The notes beneath the pieces are model-generated. The model was not told the origin of the DNA and did no database searches. It saw nothing but the letters and a program-made list of their open reading frames with translations. Positions 1 through 8,285 of a DNA stretch of 64,000 bases are shown here, piece after piece. How positions within the stretch are numbered: position 1 is the stretch's first letter; every line of letters starts with the position of its first letter. Source of the stretch: JAAYBQ01 sp035403465 (lineage in GTDB: Bacteria > Spirochaetota > UBA4802 > UBA5550); NCBI GenBank assembly GCA_035403465.1, contig DAONFG010000005.1, forward strand, positions 1-64,000, in the 5' to 3' direction. Made by a program: the position numbers and the translations under genes.

Positions 1-868
1 ACTTAATGCAGTCCATGTTTCCGCCGGTTACAGCCTCAATGAGAGTTGTAGACCCCGCAAGGTTCACTGCCGCGGTATCAGCTCCCTTCATAACAAGGAG
101 GTTCGCGGATTCAAAGTGACCGGAATGCAGTGCAAGGAGAAGCGGAGTATTCCCCTGCCTCTCCTTTACATTCACATCAGCACCTTTCTGCAGCAGGTAT
201 CGTATCATTGTAGTGTTATTCGCTGCGGCAGCAACATGAAGCGCCGCGCCGGAATCTGAAGATATCGTGTTTATGCCGGCACCTGCTCCAAGCAGTATCC
301 CGGCCATGTCTGTAAAATTAAGTGAAACCGCATCATTCAGCAGCGTGGTTTTTCTGCCGTCCTCAAGAATAATAGCCCTGTCAAGATCATATGCAGGACG
401 CCGTTCTGGATCATCCAGTATTGCCTTAACATCAAATATCCTGTTGCTTATTACAAAATCTCTCAGGCTGAACAACCGGCTGTCAGGTTTTCCCTTCTCT
501 GCTTTTCCGGTTTTTTTTGCGGTCCTGTCCCCGGTCTTCTTCGAAGAATCAGTTTTTTTTACGGATTTTTTTTCTATTTTATCAGCTTTTTTTGCAGCTG
601 TTTTTTTGGAAGTTTTTTTGCCTGTTTTTTTTGCAGTCTTCGAACCAGTGATTTTCACGGCTTTCTTTTGCTGCTTCTTTTCTTTTGAATCACTGATATC
701 AGTATCCCTGATATCCTTTGATGCAGACTCAGCAGATTTTTTCTCATCAATGACTACAGCTTTTTCTACAGAGGTATTCTTCGTATTACCGGTAGAATCT
801 TCGCCATACAGCGAAAGTGTCAGAAAAAAAGATATGATTATTGCAGGAAGAAGTACTGCTGTTCTCAT
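1..868 (-). CDS. Secreted ankyrin-repeat protein, 3' end outside window
   Basis: The minus-strand frame is open from the ATG at 868 to the window edge (289 codons), so the C-terminus is missing. Residues 1-22 form a signal peptide ending LTLSLYG. Residues ~25-135 are a Lys/Ala/Thr/Ser-rich linker with many AKK and KKT runs, which reads as disordered and strongly basic. From ~180 onward ankyrin repeats are visible, e.g. AALHVAAAANNTTMIRYLLQ and GNTPLLLALHSGHFESANLL. Ankyrin repeats bind proteins; no enzymatic domain is seen in the part present. The start lies 11 nt after the STAS gene's stop, so the two are probably cotranscribed. A GTG at 880 overlapping that stop is the alternative start, but the ATG directly precedes the signal peptide. 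Confidence 0.85.
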   Translation of the reverse strand, partial: MRTAVLLPAIIISFFLTLSLYGEDSTGNTKNTSVEKAVVIDEKKSAESASKDIRDTDISDSKEKKQQKKAVKITGSKTAKKTGKKTSKKTAAKKADKIEKKSVKKTDSSKKTGDRTAKKTGKAEKGKPDSRLFSLRDFVISNRIFDVKAILDDPERRPAYDLDRAIILEDGRKTTLLNDAVSLNFTDMAGILLGAGAGINTISSDSGAALHVAAAANNTTMIRYLLQKGADVNVKERQGNTPLLLALHSGHFESANLLVMKGADTAAVNLAGSTTLIEAVTGGNMDCIK

Positions 869-879
869 GTTCCGGAGCA

Positions 880-1179
880 CTACAGGTGTAAAGTTCCGGA
901 AAGTGAGCATAGGTTAAGGACAGAAGTTACCCTGTCCGAGGCTTTTGTTATCCTGAAACCCAGGCCTTTCTGCTGCTGTGATTTATGAAGTTTGAGCAGA
1001 AGGCTTATAAAACTTGAATCAACGTATTCAACCTGCTCCATATCTATCTCAATATCTTTTGTGCATTCAGATGAAAGGGTATTTACTGTTTCAGAAAATC
1101 TTTTCAGCCCGGCAATATCAGACGATCCAGTGAGGGTAATGTTCAGCAAGTTGCCATTTTCAGTAATTGTATAGTTCAT
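880..1179 (-). CDS. STAS-domain protein, anti-anti-sigma factor type
   Basis: This 99-residue single-domain protein has the fold signature of SpoIIAA/RsbV-like STAS proteins. A central beta strand IDMEQVEYVDSS leads into a helix, and D54-S55-S56 sits where these proteins carry the phosphorylated serine. In the family, the unphosphorylated form binds an anti-sigma kinase or other partner and so switches a regulatory pathway. No cognate kinase or phosphatase is next to it in this window, so the pathway is unknown. It is the first gene of a short minus-strand unit with the ankyrin protein. The start has a GGGA-type ribosome site. Confidence 0.8.
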   Translation of the reverse strand: MNYTITENGNLLNITLTGSSDIAGLKRFSETVNTLSSECTKDIEIDMEQVEYVDSSFISLLLKLHKSQQQKGLGFRITKASDRVTSVLNLCSLSGTLHL

Positions 1180-1326
1180 ATTATGTCCCGTAAAATTGAT
1201 AATCGGAAATTCCTCATATTAAAGAAAGATTACAATAAAAACTATCATTTGTACAGCAAAATATCTGATTCCCGGCAAATAATAGATTTTTTTCTATGTC
1301 AAAAACTTAACATTTTCCCTGAATTA

Positions 1327-1338
1327 TGCTCTGACCCC
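1327..1338 (+). repeat. Solitary copy of the GCTCTGACC repeat (forward)
   Basis: The sequence TGCTCTGACCCC lies in the A/T-rich gap before the TetR gene. It belongs to the ten-copy family clustered around the transposase gene at 24586-25176. Apart from this copy and the operator below, I see nothing coding in 1180-1477. Confidence 0.6.
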
Positions 1339-1448
1339 GCAGACTAAAACCTGCATGTAAAATCAAAAAAATGACAAATTTGCCCTAAAAAATGCATTCT
1401 GGAATTATTATCGGATTATTTTAGTTGACCATATTAATATTTACATAA

Positions 1449-1468
1449 ATTTTATACCAGTATAAAAT
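1449..1468. promoter_or_regulatory. Palindromic candidate operator of the TetR gene
   Basis: ATTTTATAC and GTATAAAAT form a perfect inverted repeat around a 2-nt centre (CA). It ends 9 nt before the ATG of the TetR gene at 1478, overlapping the place of its promoter and ribosome site. TetR proteins bind palindromes of this size as dimers and often autoregulate. A TTGACC at 1425-1430 could be the -35 element. Confidence 0.55.
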
Positions 1469-1477
1469 GGAGACGTT

Positions 1478-2068
1478 ATGGATAAATCAGACAGCATTGC
1501 AATGAAAAAAAGGAACATAATTGAAGCGCTCAAAACCCGCCTTGAAAAGTATTCCTATTCATATATTTCGATGCAGGATGTCGCAAACGAGGCCGGTATA
1601 TCAAAGGGCGGACTGCGGTACTATTTCCCTACGAAGCAGTCCCTCTTTATCGGGCTGCTTGAGGATTTCTTTCACGGCATCGAGGACAACCACCTGAAGA
1701 TGATCAACTCCCAGAACACACCTGGGGACAAGGCCGTTCTCTCTACGCTTTTCAACATTGAACGCTTTGTACTGGATGGCAAAAACATCAAGATATTCCT
1801 GAACCTGCTCCTCTACGGGCTGGAGGAACCGGAAATGATGAAGCCCATAAGCCAGTTCTTTCACAAGCATCTTGAAATCTACAAGATGATCATTGAAAAG
1901 GCAAAATCAGATCTCCCGAAAATTGATAAGAATGAATTCGACATGGCATTCCACGCAAGGATTACGCAGATTATATTCCTGAGCACCGGCCTCATGGAGG
2001 CGGTCGATCCCACCGGAATGGATCCGGCAAAACTTGCGCGCTATGTTCTTTCACTCTTTGGTGAATAA
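1478..2068 (+). CDS. TetR family transcriptional regulator
   Basis: This 196-residue protein has a typical TetR N-terminal DNA-binding domain. The helix-turn-helix is at ~31-57 with ISMQDVANEAGISKGGLRYY followed by FPTKQSLF. The rest is an alpha-helical ligand-binding and dimerisation region without recognisable specificity. It is transcribed alone, divergently from the STAS/ankyrin unit. Because a 20-bp palindrome lies just upstream of its own start, autoregulation is likely. The divergent promoter at ~1180-1250 could be a second target. The inducer is unknown. Confidence 0.9.
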   Translation: MDKSDSIAMKKRNIIEALKTRLEKYSYSYISMQDVANEAGISKGGLRYYFPTKQSLFIGLLEDFFHGIEDNHLKMINSQNTPGDKAVLSTLFNIERFVLDGKNIKIFLNLLLYGLEEPEMMKPISQFFHKHLEIYKMIIEKAKSDLPKIDKNEFDMAFHARITQIIFLSTGLMEAVDPTGMDPAKLARYVLSLFGE

Positions 2069-2133
2069 GCGGATTAAAAGCCTCCTGTAAAACTATCATT
2101 TAACTTGTTTCCTTTCCTGTTTTTTAGCGGATC

Positions 2134-2152
2134 TAAGGGGCGACGCCCCTTA
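2134..2152. repeat. GC-rich hairpin downstream of the TetR gene
   Basis: TAAGGGGCG and CGCCCCTTA are perfectly complementary around a single A and are followed by TAAAAAAG. It may act as a transcription terminator for the TetR gene 66 nt upstream, though it lacks a clear U run on the plus strand. Confidence 0.45.
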
Positions 2153-2244
2153 AAAAAGCCCTCTTCAGGCTTTCTGAAGGTTTTAAACTCCAGTCTGGAA
2201 ACAAGTCCATTATATTCCTGCTGTAGCTGAAAAGATCAAAAGAT

Positions 2245-2357
2245 GGGGCTCTGACCCTATTTAAGAACAGCAGGAAAAGCATGCTCTGACCTATGTCACA
2301 TGAAGAGGACTCAAAGGATACAATTTATACTACAAAAAAATAAGGGGTCAGAGCCCC
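2245..2357. repeat. REPIN-like element: two forward and one reverse GCTCTGACC copies
   Basis: GGGGCTCTGACCC at 2245-2257 and TGCTCTGACC at 2282-2291 are in forward orientation. GGGGTCAGAGCCCC at 2344-2357 is in reverse, so the element is bounded by inverted copies about 113 bp apart. The same forward-forward-reverse order surrounds the transposase gene near 24.4-25.2 kb. No open reading frame lies inside. This fits a non-autonomous element mobilised by a REP-associated transposase, which is inference. Confidence 0.6.
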
Positions 2358-2370
2358 TTTTTACGTAATA

Positions 2371-2404
2371 AAAAAAGACTGCCCGTTAAGGCAGCCTTTT
2401 TTTT
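2371..2404. terminator. Bidirectional intrinsic terminator
   Basis: AAAAAAG-A-CTGCC and GGCAG-C-CTTTTTT pair with one mismatch around the loop CGTTAA, with an A run on one side and a T run on the other. It ends the minus-strand lipoprotein/FadL operon (stop at 2426) and could also stop plus-strand reading from the TetR side. Confidence 0.8.
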
Positions 2405-2425
2405 ATCGGCATTTAAGTAAAAATA

Positions 2426-4294
2426 TTAAGGTAGATATTTTTTAACAACACCGGAAAACTCTCCAGTAGCATTCCCATCGGTGTTCAGAGCGCGAATGCG
2501 GAAATTATAGGTTTTTGTAGTTCCTTGTCCAGTGTAAATATACTGAGTTGTAGCCCCATTAGATATAGTTGTTGCACTCCAGTCCGATTCATCCGGACTC
2601 CCTCCTGTAGCAAGTTCAAGCCTATAGCCTGTTGCCCCTGGAACAGCAGCCCATGTTACTGTTATTTTATATCCCTGAAAAGCGACGTATGTATATGTGA
2701 ACGCAAGATTACCCGGCACTCCAAGTATGATGCCGCCCTTATAATCCGTCTGTACGCTCTTTCCGCCGTCATTGACAGCTTCTATTTTATAATAATACTC
2801 AACACCGGCTTCTATACTATCCGCTGTTGTCTCTATATGTGTCAGGGCAGTCTGGCCTGTGCTGACAATGTTATATGTTCCCTCTGAACCATCATCGGAC
2901 CTGTAGACATTATATGATGTTGCCCTGGCAGCAGCAGCCCATGCAAGCGTGAGACTTCCGCTGGTATGATTCATCGCCATTGTTATTCCCGAAGGAACAT
3001 CAGGTATTGCCGGAATAGTATAACCCTCTGCTGCGGTGAGACTCATTTCGCTCTCTGCCTTAATCCCTGCACCTGATTGACTCCAGGTAGTAATCTTGTA
3101 GTAATAGAATGTCTTTGCAGTTACAACAACTGAATTGTCATAACTTACACGGCCGTCAACTACAGCGGGATTAATCTGGTTTGGATCCGCACCTGCCACT
3201 GCAGTATAAGTTCCGTTTGAAGAAGTGCTTCTGTACACCGTATAGCCTGAAGCGCCTGCAACTGCATCCCATGAAACAGTAACCAGGTTGTTCTTTCCTT
3301 TGGATGCCCGTACGCCTATTGGTGGAGGAAGCAGTGCCGGTTTACTAGGATCAATGTTACCTGCATTATACTCACTAAAATCACTTGCGCCGCCGGAACT
3401 GACAGCCTTTACCTTATAATACATTGTACTTCCGTCCACCAGACTCCTGTCTGCGTATTCGGTACCGGTTACATTATCTGCAATCAGTTCATATGTTCCG
3501 TCAGCAATTGTTGCCCTGTATACCTGGTAGTATGCCGTATTTAGTGACGCAGTCCAGGTCACCATAACCTTTTCTCCGTAAGTACCGTCAGTAGCTGTAA
3601 CATTAATCGGAACAACCGGTATCTGTTGAAGAGCGATTCCGGATATGATCTCGCTGTAAGGACCCTCCACGCCCGCTGAATTAACAGAGGCAATTTTATA
3701 ATAATACGTTGTATCAGGCACAACAAGTATATCATTCGTAAAAGTAAGGCCTGTTACAGGGGCTGTGTTGATTTTTGAGTATGTCCCGTATTTCAGTTCA
3801 CACCTGTAAATATTATATGAAACAGCCATTAACGCTGCATCCCATGTTAAAGTAATCTGCCCGATCTCACTGCTGGGTATAGTGAATGAAGCAGGAGGCA
3901 TCAGTACTCCATCCAGCGCGAAACCCATTACTTCAGAGCTCGGGTCACTCCAGTTGCTGCCATTACCGGCTGCTATCTTGTAATAGCAGGTCACACCTGA
4001 GGGCGCCGGATCAATATATGAAAGCTTCAGAACCCTTGATTCTATTACCTTGAAGGATTCAGGAGTGCCTATTGCCTTGTATATAATATAGTACTCAGCA
4101 TCCTCAACACCATCCCAGTCGATTATAACACTATCCTCGAGGGTTCCCTGTGTAGCTCCAATTCTTGACGGCACACCTGGTGTGACGCTTGACGTGCCGG
4201 CAGCCGTAGTAAGCGAGTTGACGCCGCATGCTGATGCCGCAAGGGCTATAAGTCCTGTCACTATCAGAGAATTTATTAAACTGTTCAGTTTCAT
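2426..4294 (-). CDS. Fibronectin type III repeat lipoprotein
   Basis: This 622-residue protein has a lipoprotein signal with the lipobox AASAC (Cys23). It is followed by about six fibronectin III modules starting near residues 42, 130, 225, 325, 430 and 530. Each shows the pattern ITLTWDAA...YNIYR...T.YYYKI.A.N. Such modules serve as adhesion or scaffold units. It is the last gene of the operon, starting after a 2-nt gap from the FadL-type gene, with AAGGAG six nt before the ATG. It probably sits on the outer membrane and works with the barrel protein and the cadherin-like lipoprotein of the same operon. The binding partner is unknown. Confidence 0.9.
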   Translation of the reverse strand: MKLNSLINSLIVTGLIALAASACGVNSLTTAAGTSSVTPGVPSRIGATQGTLEDSVIIDWDGVEDAEYYIIYKAIGTPESFKVIESRVLKLSYIDPAPSGVTCYYKIAAGNGSNWSDPSSEVMGFALDGVLMPPASFTIPSSEIGQITLTWDAALMAVSYNIYRCELKYGTYSKINTAPVTGLTFTNDILVVPDTTYYYKIASVNSAGVEGPYSEIISGIALQQIPVVPINVTATDGTYGEKVMVTWTASLNTAYYQVYRATIADGTYELIADNVTGTEYADRSLVDGSTMYYKVKAVSSGGASDFSEYNAGNIDPSKPALLPPPIGVRASKGKNNLVTVSWDAVAGASGYTVYRSTSSNGTYTAVAGADPNQINPAVVDGRVSYDNSVVVTAKTFYYYKITTWSQSGAGIKAESEMSLTAAEGYTIPAIPDVPSGITMAMNHTSGSLTLAWAAAARATSYNVYRSDDGSEGTYNIVSTGQTALTHIETTADSIEAGVEYYYKIEAVNDGGKSVQTDYKGGIILGVPGNLAFTYTYVAFQGYKITVTWAAVPGATGYRLELATGGSPDESDWSATTISNGATTQYIYTGQGTTKTYNFRIRALNTDGNATGEFSGVVKKYLP

Positions 4295-4296
4295 AT

Positions 4297-5940
4297 TTAC
4301 TCCTTATACCTTAATCTTTCTTCATCTTTCTTTAAATCTTGCTTCTTATCTTTCTTTTTCGATTTAACATCATCTTTGTCATCAACAAAACCTGCTCCTG
4401 ATCTTGATTCACCGCTAAACATCCTGTATGTTGCACCTATAGATACACTGAATCTTGTTTCTTCAAAGTCCTTGCGCAGGTAACTCCAGGTCTCTTCAGT
4501 AACATGGACATACTTTTCATAATATGCCGTAGCAGGGACAAAATACTGGTAGAACGCGCCGATATTGATATCAAGATCTTCATCTATACTGAACTTTGCA
4601 CCTCCTCCGACCTGGTGAGAACGGAGGAGCGGATCAACCTCATTGCGTTTGTCGGATTTAATTCCGAAATCATTGTAGAGGTAGCCTGTACTGAGTGTAA
4701 TTTTGGGATTGAGTATAAATTCAACTCCAAGCCCGCACTGATATCCAAGGTTGTAATCCTTCTCTCTGCCGTCAAGATCGCGCATCTGGCGCAGTGATAT
4801 CTGCGCTGAAGAGAGCAGCTTGATCCAGTCTAAAAGAAGATATGAAAGCCCGAAATTAAGGGTTGTTGGATATGTGGCTTTCAGAACCTTTGACCCATTA
4901 CCATGATTGTATACCATATCATCTGACGCGGAGCCATCCTTGAATATGTCAAGATTGCCACTTGTCTCAATCGCGGCAGGGGCGATAAAACTGTTTGTCG
5001 TTTTTTGAAGCTCCATGGGCAGATAGTATTCAAGTCTGAATGTTGCATCAAGACCTTTCAGTGCAGGAAGGAGCCCCTCAGGCCTGAAGTGAGTGCTTAG
5101 AATGACACCGAAACCAAAACCCTCAGTATCAGTATCAACATCCCAGTCCTGACCCTGCTCATGAAGCAGAGACAGATCAGAAAGATTATCATCATAGTAA
5201 TAATGAATATTATCTATCTTTACCTTCATATTACCCTGGGCATGGATAATACGCAGTCCGCCGCCTGCTGAAATCCAGTTCATGATCTCGTAAGCGCCGC
5301 CAAGGGTTATCCCTATATACATTTCATTCCTGATAGCCTCTGCATTTGAAGAATACCCCACCAGGGTATAGTCATCCATAGAAAAACCTGTTTCAAACGC
5401 CAGAAGGTTTCCCCAGTCAAGAACTGCCAGGCCATCACCATAGGTCATATTAATTGCAGCCTGCATTACAGCCAGGTCAAAGAATGCAGCCCATTTATCC
5501 TGCTTCCATACAATATCAAGTCCAGGTAGAACCGGTACAGTAAGCTCTGCCGGATACTCATCAGGCAGAGTTCCGACAAAGTAAGGCTCTCCCGTATCCG
5601 GGTTTATGACACCATGGGGCGGCGGAGTAACGTCCCCGAATTCACCTTTTTTAAAAGCGTAAAAATCCAGTGTATGGGTCTTCTTTACATAATATGTCTG
5701 GCTGGAAAAATTTATATGCAGCCCGTCCTGTGACATAAAAACAAGTCCCGCGGGATTGTAGAATGCGGCGTCAGGGTCTGTTGATGTATTCCTGTTCAGG
5801 GTACGCACATATTCCGTTGAATGATTGGAGAGTATCCCGTCCTCCTGGTTGAGGTCGGTTGCCAGACCAGCCACCGCCTGGAGAAACAGCAGCATCGATA
5901 GTCCGGCCTTCAGGTAACTATTCTTTATCAATTTCGGCAT
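4297..5940 (-). CDS. FadL/OmpP1-type outer-membrane transport protein
   Basis: This 547-residue protein has a signal peptide (to ~residue 29) followed by the family hallmark DAAFYNPAGLVFM at ~58-70, as in FadL/TodX proteins. The rest alternates aromatic beta strands typical of a 14-strand barrel. The C-terminus carries a Lys/Asp/Glu-rich tail (KKKDKKQDLKKDEE) unusual for a barrel protein. FadL proteins import hydrophobic compounds such as fatty acids or aromatic hydrocarbons across the outer membrane. It lies between two modular lipoproteins in a TetR-associated operon, which points to uptake or sensing of a hydrophobic compound. The substrate cannot be told from the sequence. Confidence 0.87.
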   Translation of the reverse strand: MPKLIKNSYLKAGLSMLLFLQAVAGLATDLNQEDGILSNHSTEYVRTLNRNTSTDPDAAFYNPAGLVFMSQDGLHINFSSQTYYVKKTHTLDFYAFKKGEFGDVTPPPHGVINPDTGEPYFVGTLPDEYPAELTVPVLPGLDIVWKQDKWAAFFDLAVMQAAINMTYGDGLAVLDWGNLLAFETGFSMDDYTLVGYSSNAEAIRNEMYIGITLGGAYEIMNWISAGGGLRIIHAQGNMKVKIDNIHYYYDDNLSDLSLLHEQGQDWDVDTDTEGFGFGVILSTHFRPEGLLPALKGLDATFRLEYYLPMELQKTTNSFIAPAAIETSGNLDIFKDGSASDDMVYNHGNGSKVLKATYPTTLNFGLSYLLLDWIKLLSSAQISLRQMRDLDGREKDYNLGYQCGLGVEFILNPKITLSTGYLYNDFGIKSDKRNEVDPLLRSHQVGGGAKFSIDEDLDINIGAFYQYFVPATAYYEKYVHVTEETWSYLRKDFEETRFSVSIGATYRMFSGESRSGAGFVDDKDDVKSKKKDKKQDLKKDEERLRYKE

Positions 5941-5975
5941 TATATTATGAACCTTCCTTTTTCAGATTTAGTTGA

Positions 5976-6009
5976 AATCCCGCCCCGGCAATCATACCGG
6001 ACCGGGATT
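5976..6009. repeat. Intercistronic hairpin between lipoprotein and FadL genes
   Basis: AATCCCG-CC-CCGG and CCGG-AC-CGGGATT form an 11-pair stem with a 2-nt internal mismatch and an 8-nt loop. It occupies most of the 80-nt gap between the first and second genes of the operon. No U run follows on the minus strand, so an mRNA processing or stabilising role is more likely than termination. Confidence 0.5.
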
Positions 6010-6020
6010 CAGAATATTTA

Positions 6021-7976
6021 TCACAATCCGTCTGACCATGATTCAAACCAGTTGTATGTTGCGGTAAACGGATATGGTTTGGTATCCTTAAAAGGCATTG
6101 TCAGCCAGTCTGAACCGAGATACTTCATCCTTGTATATGAATCGGCCTGTTCCGCAGGATCGCTGTCATCAATCCAGAGATGGTAATCCAGCTCTGCCAC
6201 GTATTCCCCGCCTGCAGTCTTAATAAGGAACGGTGGATTCGCTGTCAGGTCCCAGCCGTCCTTCACAGTAATGCTCTTCAGATCCGCCTTATGGGTACCG
6301 TTTATAATTATACCGCCGTCATTATACAGGAAGTCAAGTTTGCCGTCATTATAACCTGTCAGGGTTATTGTGCTTGTGGGAGTTGTTGTAACAACCCACT
6401 TTACATGTCCTGCCACATAGCCGTCACGCTCAAAAGTACCGGGTACAGGCTTAGTCCATGTTGACTTGGACTTATCCATTGAAGGAGCATAAATGCCCCA
6501 GTAGAATTCTTCAGCGTTAAGCAGCTTGGCATGGAGGTTATAAGTCTTCGTTTTCCCGCTGGCGGCTTTTACTGTTATTGTGACCGTTGTGACACGTCCC
6601 TCAACAAGATTGATCGCTGCTGCTGCTGTACCGGAACTGTACGTTGATGTTACAGTCGAGGGGCTTGCTTCACCGAACTGCTGGGCCGTGAACACAACAC
6701 TCTGGGCAGTTGCATCATCAACTACTGCTGTGATGTTCATTGAACTGTAACCGTAAATTACTGTTACATAGTCAGTTTTCGTCTTATCGAACTTGACAAC
6801 ATTCGGATCATGATAATTTGCTCCGCGCACAAATGTTCCGGGGTATATAGGCCTGCTGCTTATTGTTCCAATTCCGACCTTGAGGCTCTTCAGGTCCGCA
6901 TTTGCGCTTGAAGTGGTGCAAAGCACTTCTATTGAATATGTTTTGACTATGGCACCATTCTTCACTGTAACCTCAATATAGTTGTAGCCATCTTGCAGCG
7001 TTATTGCGCCAAAATTTGCCGGAGCCACGCTTACAGTATTAACTGTCACGGAAATCGTTGCTGTGGATGATTCAGCCTGGGCTACAAGTGCAACAGGTGA
7101 ATTTGCAATACTCATTGAGGCCTTATACGAAAGTGTATCCTTATCGAATGTTTCATCGAATGATACTTCATTTAAATTTCTGTCCTTTATTGACAAAGCA
7201 ACAAGATCAGCAGTGGTAGTTGTCTGCTGGCGGAAAATGTTCATTGTGTATATCTGTGTATTGCCGTCGCCACCAGTGCATCTTGCCTCTATGGTATTCA
7301 TACCTCCGATAACAGGAATAGCGGTCCAATTGGAATACTCAATTCCATTGGACAATATCTCAAGTTTTTTAAATTCTGCAGAATTTGCCTCAGCAGTAAC
7401 ATTTATCGTATTTGTATTAACGTTTCCCGAGTACGCAGTTATGCCCGGATCAAATAGCGGAGAAAGTGTGATATCCGCAATGGATAGTGTAGAAAGAGTG
7501 GCATCCGCATACGCTTCAGTATGTCGCGTAACGTTAATTGTATAATCCATCTGCTGTTGATCCTGGGATACAACAATTACTTTGATTACATTCAAGCCGG
7601 GATTAAGCGTAATGGGGCCTGAAGGACTGCCGCTGGCAAGTATATTGGCCGGATTAACTTCGTTCAAATATATTTCAGCCCACTTGTGATCCTTGGTCGG
7701 AGTAATTGTAATTATATCTATTGACTCCGGCACATGAAGTACATAACTCCATGTTGTACTATCAAAGTCATATGTAAAATTAAGCTTTGCTGAATTGGGA
7801 TCCTCCTCATTATATAAGGCAGGAGCTTCAACCGTAAGATTTGCAATAAAATAGTTAGAGCTAAGCCCGTCACTAACATCTCCGGCTATAACTCCTGCTA
7901 TGTCTTCACCACAGCCCGAAAATGCTGCAATCGATGCCATGATTATCATGAATAAATATTTTCTAATCAGTTTCAT
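6021..7976 (-). CDS. Lipoprotein with cadherin-like beta-sandwich repeats
   Basis: This 651-residue protein begins with a lipoprotein signal peptide (lipobox FSGC, Cys22). It then carries repeated cadherin-like beta-sandwich modules (Pfam PF12733 type), recognisable from lines such as ADATLSTLSIADITLSPLFD, LVALSIKDRNLNEVSFD and ADLKSLKVGIG. The last ~150 residues are a different, Trp/Asp-rich region (YWGIYAPSMDKSKSTWTKP). It is the promoter-proximal gene of the FadL operon, with GGAGGG just before the ATG. A palindromic candidate operator lies 21-42 nt upstream of the start. It is probably surface-anchored. No enzymatic motif is seen. Confidence 0.85.
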   Translation of the reverse strand: MKLIRKYLFMIIMASIAAFSGCGEDIAGVIAGDVSDGLSSNYFIANLTVEAPALYNEEDPNSAKLNFTYDFDSTTWSYVLHVPESIDIITITPTKDHKWAEIYLNEVNPANILASGSPSGPITLNPGLNVIKVIVVSQDQQQMDYTINVTRHTEAYADATLSTLSIADITLSPLFDPGITAYSGNVNTNTINVTAEANSAEFKKLEILSNGIEYSNWTAIPVIGGMNTIEARCTGGDGNTQIYTMNIFRQQTTTTADLVALSIKDRNLNEVSFDETFDKDTLSYKASMSIANSPVALVAQAESSTATISVTVNTVSVAPANFGAITLQDGYNYIEVTVKNGAIVKTYSIEVLCTTSSANADLKSLKVGIGTISSRPIYPGTFVRGANYHDPNVVKFDKTKTDYVTVIYGYSSMNITAVVDDATAQSVVFTAQQFGEASPSTVTSTYSSGTAAAAINLVEGRVTTVTITVKAASGKTKTYNLHAKLLNAEEFYWGIYAPSMDKSKSTWTKPVPGTFERDGYVAGHVKWVVTTTPTSTITLTGYNDGKLDFLYNDGGIIINGTHKADLKSITVKDGWDLTANPPFLIKTAGGEYVAELDYHLWIDDSDPAEQADSYTRMKYLGSDWLTMPFKDTKPYPFTATYNWFESWSDGL

Positions 7977-7996
7977 ACACCCTCCAGATCAACAAT

Positions 7997-8018
7997 AAAA
8001 ACCGACGAGACGGTTTTT
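7997..8018. promoter_or_regulatory. Candidate TetR operator of the FadL operon
   Basis: AAAAACCG and CGGTTTTT form a perfect 8-bp inverted repeat around ACGAGA, giving AACCGACGAGACGGTT at the core. This resembles the AACCGAC-type half-sites described for several TetR regulators. It lies between the TetR gene (stop 8286) and the first operon gene (start 7976). A weak terminator for the TetR gene is the alternative reading, since the repeat is symmetric and ends in T's. Nothing else is recognised in 7977-8285. Confidence 0.5.
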
Positions 8019-8285
8019 TACAAAGTAGCAAATCCGTCCAATTGGGTCAAGAATATTTCAAATTTTTTGGACAAAAAGTTAACGGTGTACAGGTATAGTA
8101 TACTATGACAAAACTTCCGGCATACACAACAGGATAGCTAAATAAATAACGCCATTCGTGTAGATTAATTTACAGTTAATTTATCATAGTAAAGTTTTTC
8201 TGCTTATATAATCAACTATTGGCCAGTAATTAAAGGGGTACTAATATTACCAGCTTAGAAAAATGTATGCGGGGAATTACTTTGT

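Noticed and set aside
267..917. Long plus-strand frame rich in Phe and Ser
   Set aside because: It is the antisense of the Lys-rich linker of the minus-strand ankyrin protein; Phe runs mirror AAA codons.
7997..8018. Intrinsic terminator for the second TetR gene
   Set aside because: The stem has only three GC pairs and ends 21 nt from the next start codon; an operator is the better reading, though termination is not excluded.
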